Part shown: piece by piece, positions 55,155 through 64,000 of the stretch | Layout: each line of letters opens with the position of its first letter | Numbering within the stretch: the stretch's first letter is position 1 | Assembly (NCBI GenBank): GCA_963971425.1 | Contig: OZ020520.1 | Coordinates: forward strand, 8,412,553 to 8,476,552 | Length of the DNA: 64,000 nt | Direction: 5' to 3' | Origin: Bryoerythrophyllum caledonicum | Lineage: Eukaryota; Streptophyta; Bryopsida; Pottiales; Pottiaceae | Program-made: the position numbers and the translations under genes | The notes under the pieces: generated by a model | What the model was told of the DNA's origin: nothing | Database searches by the model: none | Seen by the model: only the letters and a program-made list of their open reading frames with translations

Positions 55155-57000
55155 CTACGGAGTTCCACCATAAGCCTCTATACGCGTCTTCAAAAAAGCC
55201 CTCTGACGTTGCCTAGTCCATGTTGCGCCATTCTCTTGTATTAATGGACTCTCTAGAAGACGCTGCAAACCCCGCCTACGCACCTCGTCACTGTTTGATT
55301 TGGGCACCGAGTGCCGGCGGGTGGGGGAAGGAGAGCATTTGCCTCTAGCAGCATCTCCTGACAAAGTTCGGGGACGGAGACATTTACCCAATGGTTCCTG
55401 CACAATAGGCGCCACACACACTCCACAGAAATACACTTTAGGTCGAATACTGCTACACAACACACATGAAAATTGTATCAATAAGATCCATCCTAGCGCA
55501 CATAAGGTCGAATGGAGCTAAAATACAGAAGGAAAGATCCACAGAGTACATTTAACATCCAAAGAAAAAAAACAAGCTCAAATGAACCAAAACTACATTA
55601 GTGCAATGTAGCTCAACAACAAACAAAAATTGTCTAGGCCAAAACATCTCAATAGTGCAATAACTTGGAGGTCATCATAACACCCACCGCGAGCGAGCGC
55701 TGGGAAGTAGCATCCCTTAAACCGTCATAGAGAATACGCTTTGCCGGAGTACAATTATCCGGATTTAGATGCGGGGACCTTGGAACTGAACGAGGCCACT
55801 TCGGCGAAGGTGAGTTGTTCCATTCATGAATTGGCTCCCGCACAATAGGGCTTTCAACAACTCCGTCGTCCAGTGCCATGGTCGAATAATCCATGGTTGA
55901 CAGCGCGGTTGCAACAGAGTGCAACATAAGCCCTTTACTCCGAAGGGAAAGGGCGAACTCCTCTGGACCCAGCAAAGAATCCACGGACGCCCGACAATCA
56001 CAGTCCTGTAGAAATTTCAACCAGAGTGACGCTCACATATCTCAGAACAATAGATGAAAATTCCAATCATTCAAAACATGACGACATTCTATTAGCAGTA
56101 GGTATCCAATCCCTACAACAAACAAAGTGGTGAAACATCTCAGTTTCATTTATCAAAAAATATATATACACAAAAAATGGTCCAACAAAATTTACAAAAT
56201 CGAGCTGCAGTCAATCGATACAGTTTAGCTCTATCCGATCTAAAGTGTAATAGGCATCTAAGCGTTCCAACGGCATTAAGAGTAGAGATTCTGAGACGCT
56301 TGGATTGCGTTCCTGATACTCGCAGACTGACCACACGTCTTTTGATCATTATTGAACATCTCCCGGCCAGAGGGATGTTCGGCCCGGTACTGCGCTAGGC
56401 GACCCGGAAACTGATGAAGGTCAGAGAGATATGGCAGCAATTCCTCGAGCAGTACAGAATCATCTCTCGCGCCATCATGTTTGTGCGACCATGATAGAAG
56501 AAGAACGACGTTCTCTGGCAAATTAAGCATATGCTTGATTGGGTTGTCGTCAATGACAAGCGTATTTGCCAGAGTATACTCACGACCCAACCTATTGAAG
56601 AGATGGCTCGATAAGGTCTTCAAGAAGATGTCCTTCTGAGTGCCAGATTCCTTCATGTAGATTGTTCTGCTACCGACTCTACGCTCGGGAACCCTATTGC
56701 AACTCTCCTAACCAAAGATCCTGAGAGGGTACGAAGAACTATGCTGAAAAAGATATTTTCATATTTGACGTGTTGTGGATTCCATCATCAAACTCCAGAT
56801 CGTGATGGTGGCAATGTTAGACAACTTTGTAAGGAATTCAGCACAACCAGGGCGCACTCGGACTAGTTTAGGGCCTACTTCGGCTGGCTGCAAAGCCGAG
56901 TGAATGGACGAGCCAGAGTTTCTGGATCCTCTGGCCTGCCACGAAGGCTCACACGTGCATAGAATTCCATTGAGGTCCAGCACAATATTCAACCACCTGC
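55155..57000 (-). pseudogene. FCP1/HAD-like phosphatase relative P1
   Basis: The minus-strand order starts at an acceptor-like TTTTTAGGGCAG just above 57000. WLNIVLDLNGILC follows (HAD motif I, with the second Asp replaced by Asn), then RPGCAEFLTKLSNIATITIWS (motif II area), KDIFLKTLSS, and LVIDDNPIKHM near 56540 (motif IV, two Asp kept). TGA near 56759 and TAG near 56705 interrupt the frame; both fit C-to-T changes. Later exons start after CTACAG near 56005 (DCDCRASVDSLL) and after TTGTGCAG near 55404, ending YGGTP. The tail block MDYSTMALDDGVVESP is paralleled in P2. FCP1-like HAD proteins remove phosphate from Ser/Thr. The DxN form is seen in some plant members, so activity is doubtful. 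Confidence 0.65.
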
Positions 57001-57195
57001 CCTAAAAATCTGATAGGACTCTAGGTATTTCTTCTAGAATACTGGCACCACTTATTGATGTCTCGCCGACCGGGTTCGAAAACGCTAGGAGAACGACCAA
57101 TATTACCACAGATTCATTAACAACGACGAATCAACAATACGTAGAATGAATGAGGTAAACGGGGGGATGCGTGATGGGGAAAGAGTGGAGATTGA

Positions 57196-57483
57196 AAAGT
57201 GTTAGAAGAATACCTCGAGAACTTCATCGTCCTGCAGCATTTCGTCCCCGGCACCTATCGGTCCCAACGAACCCTACATGCTGTCAAGGGGTCCCGAGTG
57301 CCCGACATCCATTTGGGGGCGCGGTTCTGGGACAAGAAGAGGTGGGTCCGGGACAGGAGAATCATGATTGATCTCGTCTATGAGCACGGCCAAAACTTGG
57401 ACGACCTCTTCTACGACTGGGACTGCAGTTTGAACGACCTCAACAATGACTGGGTGAGCAATCGCGTCATCACCAAAACTTAG
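57196..57483 (+). CDS. Unrecognised ORF fragment, 94 codons
   Basis: The frame LEEYLENFIVLQHFVPGTYR through FWDKKRWVRDRRIMIDLVYE to DWVSNRVITKT has a protein-like composition, with aromatic and acidic residues, and no repeat. TGA immediately upstream (GD*KVLEEY) could be a mutated CGA. It lies on the plus strand just upstream of P1, perhaps as a divergent gene remnant. I do not recognise it. Confidence 0.35.
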   Translation, partial: KVLEEYLENFIVLQHFVPGTYRSQRTLHAVKGSRVPDIHLGARFWDKKRWVRDRRIMIDLVYEHGQNLDDLFYDWDCSLNDLNNDWVSNRVITKT

Positions 57484-58087
57484 ATCTGAAAAAATTCAAC
57501 AACTTCACCCTATGAGCGGATGCGCACATAGGACACTGATACAAGTCACAGTGGTTAGGTGTCAAGCAGTTTAGCTCAAGTCGAGCTGAAGTGCTCGCCG
57601 AGCACTGTAATATTAACAAAAAATACTGGAGTACAAAATTGGGCATTTACAAAATGTTCTACCTCTATATACTCGCAACTACGTTAAACACCATATTCAT
57701 TAAAATGAGACAAACCGTGAGATTTGAGACTAAAAGCCTATTACTTCGGACACAAATATTGAGAAAAGTTTTTGCAAACGAGGCATACATCATGCAACAT
57801 ACAAGAAACATTTTAAATCCAACAATATACAACATGATCATTGCAACGCTCCAAAATTGCATTATACAAGACATACTATTAATAGATCGTCATAGAGAAT
57901 ATAATTCCATCCATAGTCAAAGAGGAGTGAGCACAATAGAAAATAATAATACTAAAACTTTATTTTCATGACATCGTTTATCAACATAGGTAATCACAAG
58001 TAAAATTCTATTTATAGCAGTCCAAGATCTATACTAACGTCTCTACAACAAAACAAGGAAGGACTCCTAAAGCATATAAAATTGTTC
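57484..58087. other. Intergenic, no gene seen
   Basis: AT-rich. A 126-codon open frame at 57591-57971 has no recognisable feature, and its Ile/Asn/Lys-rich composition matches noncoding AT-rich DNA. Confidence 0.55.
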
Positions 58088-60069
58088 CTACTGAGGAGTT
58101 CCTCCCTCATTAGAAGGAATGGTTGAACCACCTCCTCGTTTCTGGAGAAGCAAGGCCTCCTGCGCTTTCACTTTCGCATACCCAATCATAATTTCCTTCC
58201 TCCGAGAATAGGGTTTATAGTAATCATCCACATCCGAATAATTCATGGATTTTTGCAGAGGTGAATGACGTGATAGATGGCACCGACCACTATCAGCCCC
58301 AGAACCACCACCTCCACTCAAGCAAAGTGAGTTACGACAAAACTGTGAAGATGCAGATCTCGAAGAACTAGGTTTTAAACCGAGAGATTCAGTATGCAAT
58401 CCCGTTGAACGGGAGGGAGGATTACTAACTCCAACAATACCTTCAGATCTTGAACTAGGAAGCCACCTCCGCTTAGCAGGGGTAGGAGTAGGCTGGATAG
58501 GAATATACGAAGGTGGAATAATCAAATTGGAAGAGATAGGCTCAGACTCCTTCACCTCGTGAACATCAATTGCACCATTAACATAGAGCTGCCGTTTAGG
58601 AGTGCAATCACCAACAAGCTCTACAAAAGCACACATCCGCTTGAGCGGCAAAAGAGATGCCACACGGGGAATTCCAGTCCTCCGCTCAAGAGGGCTATCA
58701 ACAACACCATCATCGACTTTCTGTGTAGAAAAGTCCATGATTGCAGAGGCAGCATCGGTTGCAGTGCACATAAGAAATGGCTTTGAATAGTGAGATTGGG
58801 AGAAACCTCTAGGAAGAGATCCAGAATACTCAGAAAACGAGCCACAGTTGGAGGGCGGTTTACTACGATCACTCCTATAAAGAGGAGGGATGGTTGCCTT
58901 CACAACCTGCAAAAGACACACGAGGTAAAAGAAGCGATGAGTAGGACATAACAACATTCACAGCAATCCAACGCATGCTCGACCCGAGGATAATTATGAA
59001 AGCCCGCAGGAAAAAAGTTTACCTTGAATCCATAATAAAAACAATAGGCTCGACTAGAGGATAAACAATAATACTAAAAACAATGATAAATCCTAGAATC
59101 GACCGAAAGATAAATAAAAAAACATAGGAAACAAAAAACAGAAGACAATGGCAATAAGTTACAAAAAAACATGTTGTAGTTAAAAAATATATATATATTC
59201 AAAATGTATAATGGTGTTTACAATGTCGATACTAAATATCTACTTTATTACAAAATAGAAGTCTGAAACTATAAATTCGATGAAGTAGAACCATCTGGAA
59301 TATCATAGACAAAACCAAAGTAGCGCCATCCCATCTACAATATATCTCATGAAAGGGCTACTACGCGCCAACGGTTGAACCCCAATACGATTGTTATTAA
59401 CAAAATCATGTAATTGCCCAACGGGGCATTCAGAAACCAAACGTTGCAGCCAAGGTACAAGTTCATGAGTAAGGAACTGGTCATCACAAGCTGCATGTCT
59501 CCAAGGATGAAGAAAAATGGCATTTCCAGTATGATTACAGACGCTCTTCTCCGGGTTGTCGTCGATGAGGAGGGTGTTGTCTGAATCTAAGACCATCGAT
59601 TCAACTTGGCGCCTAAACAAAATTGATGACAGGGTTTTCAAGAAGATCATCTTGTTCGAATTATTCGGGTCCATCAAGAACTTATTGGGTGAGGTTTCAA
59701 TTCCCTCACAGTTCTCTAGACCAAGAACCAAAGCTAGAGAAGCCATGTCTGAAAAAATATTCTTCGCAATTTCAACCACAGTGGACTTCTTCATAGAGCT
59801 CCAGACGACAATAGAGTTCGTAATGTTTCTGATTTCCACCAGAACGCACGAACTCCTGGGCGAGTATATACAGCTTTGGGACCTATGTACGCAGGGACGG
59901 TGCAAGAATACGCTCCTCGACTCCCGGAGCCTCTCGACAACCCAGGGGCATGTTTTGTCTTGCATAGGATGCCATTAATATCCAGAACAATATTAAGCCA
60001 CTTGTGTGGCCGCCGGTTGAGGACAACGGACAAACTCCTCGGCAAACAATCCTGGGACAAGACGAACAA
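58088..60069 (-). pseudogene. FCP1/HAD-like phosphatase relative P2
   Basis: The N-terminal exon follows an acceptor (TTGTCCCAG, near 60052). It has WLNIVLDINGILCKTK (motif I, Asp-Ile-Asn), then TRPGVRAF. One base is missing near 59835, after which VEIRNITNSIVVWSSMKKST continues. MIFLKTLSSILF and LLIDDNPEKS near 59560 carry motif IV. An intron separates this from the last exon, which starts after CTTTTGCAG near 58908 (VVKATIPPL) and ends GGTPQ at 58088. Its Ser/Pro-rich tail has MDFSTQKVDDGVVDSP and DCTPKRQLYVNG, matching P1 in order. P1 and P2 are thus tandem duplicates in the same orientation. Apart from the frameshift P2 is better kept than P1. Function as for P1. Confidence 0.65.
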
Positions 60070-60456
60070 ACAGTAAGGACAACGGAAATTACCTGATCAA
60101 ATGCACATTGAGAAATATGCAAAGGAAGTGTCACTGATAGCATCAATTCTCCCCCACATAGTGACTTCTGTAAATCATTCCCAATCCGAGGCTTCAATGC
60201 AAGAGGTTAGTGAACAATATCATCCATTCTCATCTGGGAAAACAATTGAAGAAAATTGAATTGTTAAACAATTCCATAAATTATAAACAAAATGGTATTA
60301 CAAATATGTACACTCCGCCTAATGTACATTAAAAATCATACGGATCCGATGCCTGCAAGCCAACACACCAATATAAGACCTACTGGAGACTAGGAGTAGA
60401 CATCAAAAAACTACACGGCAATTGCTGGTGGGGCAAGAAAAAAACAGAGGAAAAAA
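60070..60456. other. Intergenic, no gene seen
   Basis: AT-rich spacer between gene Q and P2, both on the minus strand. It may hold the P2 promoter and 5' exons that I cannot identify. Confidence 0.5.
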
Positions 60457-60744
60457 CTAGCCAACCTTGTTAGGTTTGGACGTGACCTGGTCGACATTTT
60501 CCGGAGACGGCTTGTAATCCACTTGATCCTCCTCCACCGCACATAAAACATCCACATCCACAGGATGGTCGACAACACGAGCCCCAACATCGTACTCTTC
60601 AGACAGGCGAAGAGTTACTGGGAATTGATGTGACGAGGAAGCACGAACAAAGGAGGCACCATGATCACGATGAATCTCATTCTGGGAAGGGATCATGGTG
60701 TCATTGCACATCGGTGGATTTTGCTGAGGACTAACCAGCATTCT

Positions 60745-60794
60745 ATCCTCGGGCCGAGGATAATCCACTGCGGTTCTATCCTCGGGTCGAGGAT
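60745..60794. repeat. Two tandem copies of a 17-bp palindrome, ATCCTCGGGTCGAGGAT type
   Basis: ATCCTCGGGCCGAGGAT at 60745-60761 and ATCCTCGGGTCGAGGAT at 60778-60794, 33 bp apart, inside exon 3 of gene Q. They encode the repeated YPRPED. Further copies lie in introns of Q and a partial one in P2 (58979-58994). Confidence 0.85.
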
Positions 60795-62137
60795 AATCCA
60801 CAGCCATCTCTTGGGACAAAGACGGTCCTTCATGAACAACAAGAGAACCAGCCGGGGAAGCATGTTGATGAACAACAGAGTCTCGCACATTTACCGCCAT
60901 GGTCTAGCAGGGAGTCGACAGACCAGAATCAGAGTTATCTTCGATGCGAGGATGAATTGCGGACTCTGGCAATAGAGACTGTGAAGGACCAGATGAAGCA
61001 GCACCTGTGGAGAGAGAGGCTGAAGACATCATCTGTGCCAGGTCTGCCTTCATTTGCAGGTGAAGCTCTGCACGGATAGTGGCCGCAATCCGCTCCTTGT
61101 CCAAAGCAAACTCCACCTTCTATTTCTCGAACGCAGCCTCCATCTCAGCCTGCTTGCGCTTGGACGCCTCCAACTACTCCAGGATATCTTGATTCACCTT
61201 CTCCTCCAAAGCGCGTCTAATCGCCATGTTTTGGAAATAATCAGCACCTGGTTCATACTTCACGATGACTCCAGGAGTAGGAGCTTCTCCGGCAGCATTG
61301 ACGCATACCTCTGCAACGTTGGGTCTCTTGACTAAATCGTCAGTAGAATCAGAGAGCAAGATAACGGAGCCAATCGGAGTTGAAGCTCTAGATGACACTG
61401 GTGTCTCAGGATTTTGGATATCCAAATTCGCTGTAGATTCATCCAGCAATCTAGGAGAGCGCAAAAGATTCAGAATATCTTGAAGACTTTCCTCGTCATC
61501 TCCAGCAACAGGAGTTGCTGATCGGGGTGATTCATATCTAGATGAGGGCCCGGCGTCACGAAGTCCAAGTATTGACATGTCCACACCTTCATTACTCCCA
61601 TACGGATTAAACTCGAAGACTTTGTCATGTTCATGATCCGGAGGGTTAGAAGGAGGAGCGGACGGCGGCAAGCATGCGTCCTCTGGAAACTCTTGAGGGA
61701 CTCACGATTCAATATGGAATCGAGAACCACTGAGATCACTTCGTTCTTGGACAGTTGAATCAATGCCCACAGATGCCCTGGCTTGCGCACGAGTACGGAA
61801 AGGCGCAGCTTGAGAGGTCGAGGTTGTCTGTGCTGCTGCTCGAGTAGGCCTCTGATCAGCTCTAGATGATGAAGTGTCAAGCCCACCGGACAGAGTTGGA
61901 AGAGGCCCAGCATACGCACAATCCTTGTGGATAAAATCGTTGATGTCATACATGTGAATCTTCCTAGAATTCTCCTTGTATAACTTCCGAAAGGTCTTAT
62001 CCACCAGACCGTAAAATGACATTCCAGACATCTGCGGAAGATATGACAAATCAATTTCAATAGTCAAAATTTCGTCATTACATATAACACTACGTCATTA
62101 AAAATTATACTACAAAACAAATAATGGATCAATGATT

Positions 62138-62154
62138 ATCCTCGGGTCAAGGAT
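62138..62154. repeat. 17-bp palindrome copy in intron 2 of gene Q
   Basis: ATCCTCGGGTCAAGGAT, one mismatch from the palindrome, flanked by TT and AA so that the symmetry extends outwards. Confidence 0.75.
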
Positions 62155-63617
62155 AAACACAGAAATCGATTGTGATTTCTTACCTTACTGGCGAGCAATA
62201 ACTTTGAGCCGGACTATATTCCAAACACTCGGCTCATGGGCTTGCTGAAGTCCGTGAGGAGGTCGAGGTAGAACTCCATCCTAAGTTTGTAGCCATGCAC
62301 TGCGAAGCAGGCCTCCAAATACTTGTTTCTCTCCGTGTAATATGGAGTATCAACAACAGAGTAGTTCAGCTTCACTTTCTCAAGCAAAGCGGGTGATTCG
62401 GGAAGGTCGGCTTTAATGAGGAATAGTAGGAAAACCTCAATACACTTCGACCTTGATGTCCCTAAATTCAGCCGCTCGTATGCGGAGGGAATGTATGCTG
62501 AGGAAAGACTATTGTACTTTGGCATCCTTCTTTCAGCATACTTCTATGCTTGCCTGGCCCGCTGCTCAGTAGAGGTGATCCACACCCAGACGGCAGGAGA
62601 GTTAAGGTTAGGAATGCTTCGTTGTGTCTTCAGGGTTTTCAGAAACGCTGAAAAGTAGGGCTCGTCGGAGGAGTCGTCTTTCAAGGCCCACCCAAGGACC
62701 TGTCAAAGGTCAAGGAGTCCGAGGGACCACACTTTGTCCTCAGCAGGTGGGTCAAAATATGAATAGAACTCCATCTTCTCCCCGTCAAAGTCACAAAGCT
62801 TAGAAGGCCCATCGATGGGATCGATGTGGCTCTTCACATACAAGAACTTCTGAAAAAAAGGAAGAACATTGGGAAACTTTTCCACTAAGTGGGACGCGCG
62901 CTTGAGTTTTCTTGCGTTCGTCAACCTCATGGAGAAGAACTCTTTGTCCGGTCGGACAAGGAGCATATTGTACGTGCCGGACGATACGCAATGTTCTTGC
63001 TTCCACGCTTTCCACACTGGGTCGTTTGTGGACCCGTCTGGCATTAAAAAATGCAATGACGGATTAATCGCCACCAAATCCTGCAAGACGATACGCTTTC
63101 TCTTACGCCGATCTGCCCATTCCTTGTAGTGATAGCAGGACCCATGCACCACGCTTGTTTTACGGAGCGTGACTTTTGGGTATCCACATGCTCTGTCACT
63201 GTCAACCAGGTAGCGGAACAGATTCCTCAAGTCCTTATCGGAGAGATGACCCAATCTCTTAAAGAACTCTCGATGAATTGGTGAAGCTCTGAACCCTCTC
63301 GCCTCCTTGTAAGGACTTAAGGTGTCGGGATTGATGATCTCGCCTTTGGTATGTCGATCGAGAAAGTCTTCCCACATCTTGAAAATGTCATCAAGAAGCG
63401 TAATCACCTTGATCTCGTTGGTGATGTCTGATGACTTGGTCACCTGCTTTCCTTCCTTAGTAGGATTGATGTTTTGAAAGCGGGTTACAATAAGCTTGGA
63501 AAATAACTACAATTCAATACAATGAACATACATTAGTCAGAACACGAAACCGTATCAATCAAAGACTGATGAGATGATCGCGGGCATGGATACAGATCAT
63601 AGTAGGTTGCAAGGATT

Positions 63618-63634
63618 ATCCTCGACCCGAGGAT
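63618..63634. repeat. 17-bp palindrome copy in intron 1 of gene Q
   Basis: ATCCTCGACCCGAGGAT within GATT...ACAA context. A second identical core follows 101 bp downstream. Confidence 0.8.
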
Positions 63635-63718
63635 ACAAGATAGAATGAAACACACAATGATTATACTAAACAGGTCTTTAAACGATATTGATACCAAACA
63701 TAGTGTTTTGATTAGATT

Positions 63719-63735
63719 ATCCTCGACCCGAGGAT
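63719..63735. repeat. 17-bp palindrome copy in intron 1 of gene Q
   Basis: ATCCTCGACCCGAGGAT, the same 17-bp core as at 63618-63634, only 23 bp from the exon 1 donor on the minus strand. Confidence 0.8.
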
Positions 63736-63898
63736 ACACTTCATAGGGAGAGCTTACCGAGTACTTTTCTTGGTCAAAGATGACACCATTATTTCGGGAT
63801 GCGGCCTCGCCTTGTTGATAACTTGGACGTCTCGAGTTTAGCTAGATTCTCCTGTAACTTGAGATCTGGTTACCCCATGTTGGTTGTGCATGGTCCAT

Positions 63899-64000
63899 GT
63901 AATTTGTGTCATTGTAAAACTTAGATATTCTCTGCAGCATCAGAGGATCTGTAGACCAAACTACATAAACACCCCAATTCCAAAGGCCGTTCTTCCGACT
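63899..64000. other. Right edge, upstream of gene Q
   Basis: Too short to assign. It should contain the 5' UTR or promoter of gene Q. No TATA box is obvious. Confidence 0.4.

Larger units (their letters stand above)
60457..63898 (-). pseudogene. Large unrecognised gene Q, three exons, frame intact but with eight stops
   Basis: Exon 1 is 63898-63758 (MDHAQPTWGNQISS start; donor GTAAGC). Exon 2 is 63443-62184 (donor GTAAGA). Exon 3 is 62031-60457. All join in phase 0, about 991 codons. Stops at 63844 (TAG), 62705 (TGA), 62546, 62216 (TAG), 61704 (TGA), 61176, 61122 and 60906 (TAG) are each one C-to-T change from CAG or CGA. There is no frameshift. Exon 2 looks globular, with a basic ADRRKRKRIVLQDL and ASHLVEKFPNVLPFFQKFLY. 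Exon 3 is Ser/Pro/Asp-rich, with a coiled-coil-like stretch (NMAIRRALEEKVNQDILE, FALDKERIAATIRAELHLQM) and two VDYPRPEDR units made by tandem palindromes. No domain recognised. It may be a transposon accessory gene, since all its neighbours are mobile DNA. Confidence 0.6.

Noticed and set aside
57591..57971. 126-codon gene on the plus strand
   Set aside because: Ile/Asn/Lys-rich composition of AT-rich DNA, no motif, no splice or promoter support.
20874..63898. Alternative nuclear code with TAG and TAA read as glutamine, as in some green algae
   Set aside because: It would explain many stops, but TGA at Arg positions is also common. The intact MULE genes (about 1,180 and 1,099 codons) contain no internal TAG or TAA, and they end on such codons. 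Deamination decay explains all of it.

Overview
The window looks like nuclear DNA of a land plant or a related streptophyte. It has short GT-AG introns, a Ty3/gypsy retrotransposon, hAT and MULE-type DNA transposons, and LTR ends carrying the plant-like signature CTCTGTGGGAACGA. I cannot place the species. I see no rRNA, tRNA or clear housekeeping gene. Almost everything is mobile DNA or genes broken by it. A 200-base run of N (52097-52296) marks an assembly gap.

The layout is two nested stacks plus a right flank. Stack 1: a coiled-coil/RING gene (1-841, continuing at 19650-20357) is interrupted by element X copy A (842-19644, TSD AAATT). Copy A is itself interrupted by a 14,371-bp MULE-like transposon (2876-17246, TSD CCATACGCAC). 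Stack 2: a kinase-like gene on the minus strand (49145-48239, continuing 24127-23449) is interrupted by a gypsy element (24128-48238). That element is interrupted by element X copy B (28634-43699, TSD CCATC). Copy B holds a 1.83-kb LTR-like insertion (30607-32436, TSD AGTAG) and an 8.7-kb fold-back hAT element (33405-42143, TSD GTTGGTGG). With insertions removed, both X copies are about 4.4-4.5 kb, and each carries one ORF of roughly 650 codons.

Between and to the right of the stacks lie two decayed hAT transposases (20874-22686 minus; 52647-54899 plus) and a second coiled-coil/RING gene (49890-52096). GC-rich minisatellites of about 20 bp sit just upstream of three of these genes. The last 9 kb holds two tandem FCP1/HAD-like phosphatase relatives and a large unrecognised gene (63898-60457), all on the minus strand. 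Several copies of a 17-bp palindrome are scattered through the phosphatase relative nearest to that gene and through the gene itself.

The most interesting item is inside the MULE-like element, the cleanest sequence in the window. Divergent to its SWIM-type transposase it carries a 12-exon gene with intact splice sites. The predicted 1,099-aa protein joins a ParB/Srx-like N-terminal domain (DGNHR motif) to a C-terminal domain with the layout of class-beta DNA amino-methyltransferases. The catalytic motifs are eroded: DIPE stands in place of DPPY, and DWKASTG in place of the glycine-rich SAM loop. ParB-methylase fusions are known from bacteria and phages. A spliced, frame-intact version carried by a plant transposon is unusual.

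The older genes are full of in-frame stops that are nearly all one C-to-T change from CAG, CAA or CGA. This fits decay by methyl-cytosine deamination. The MULE genes show none, which supports a recent insertion.
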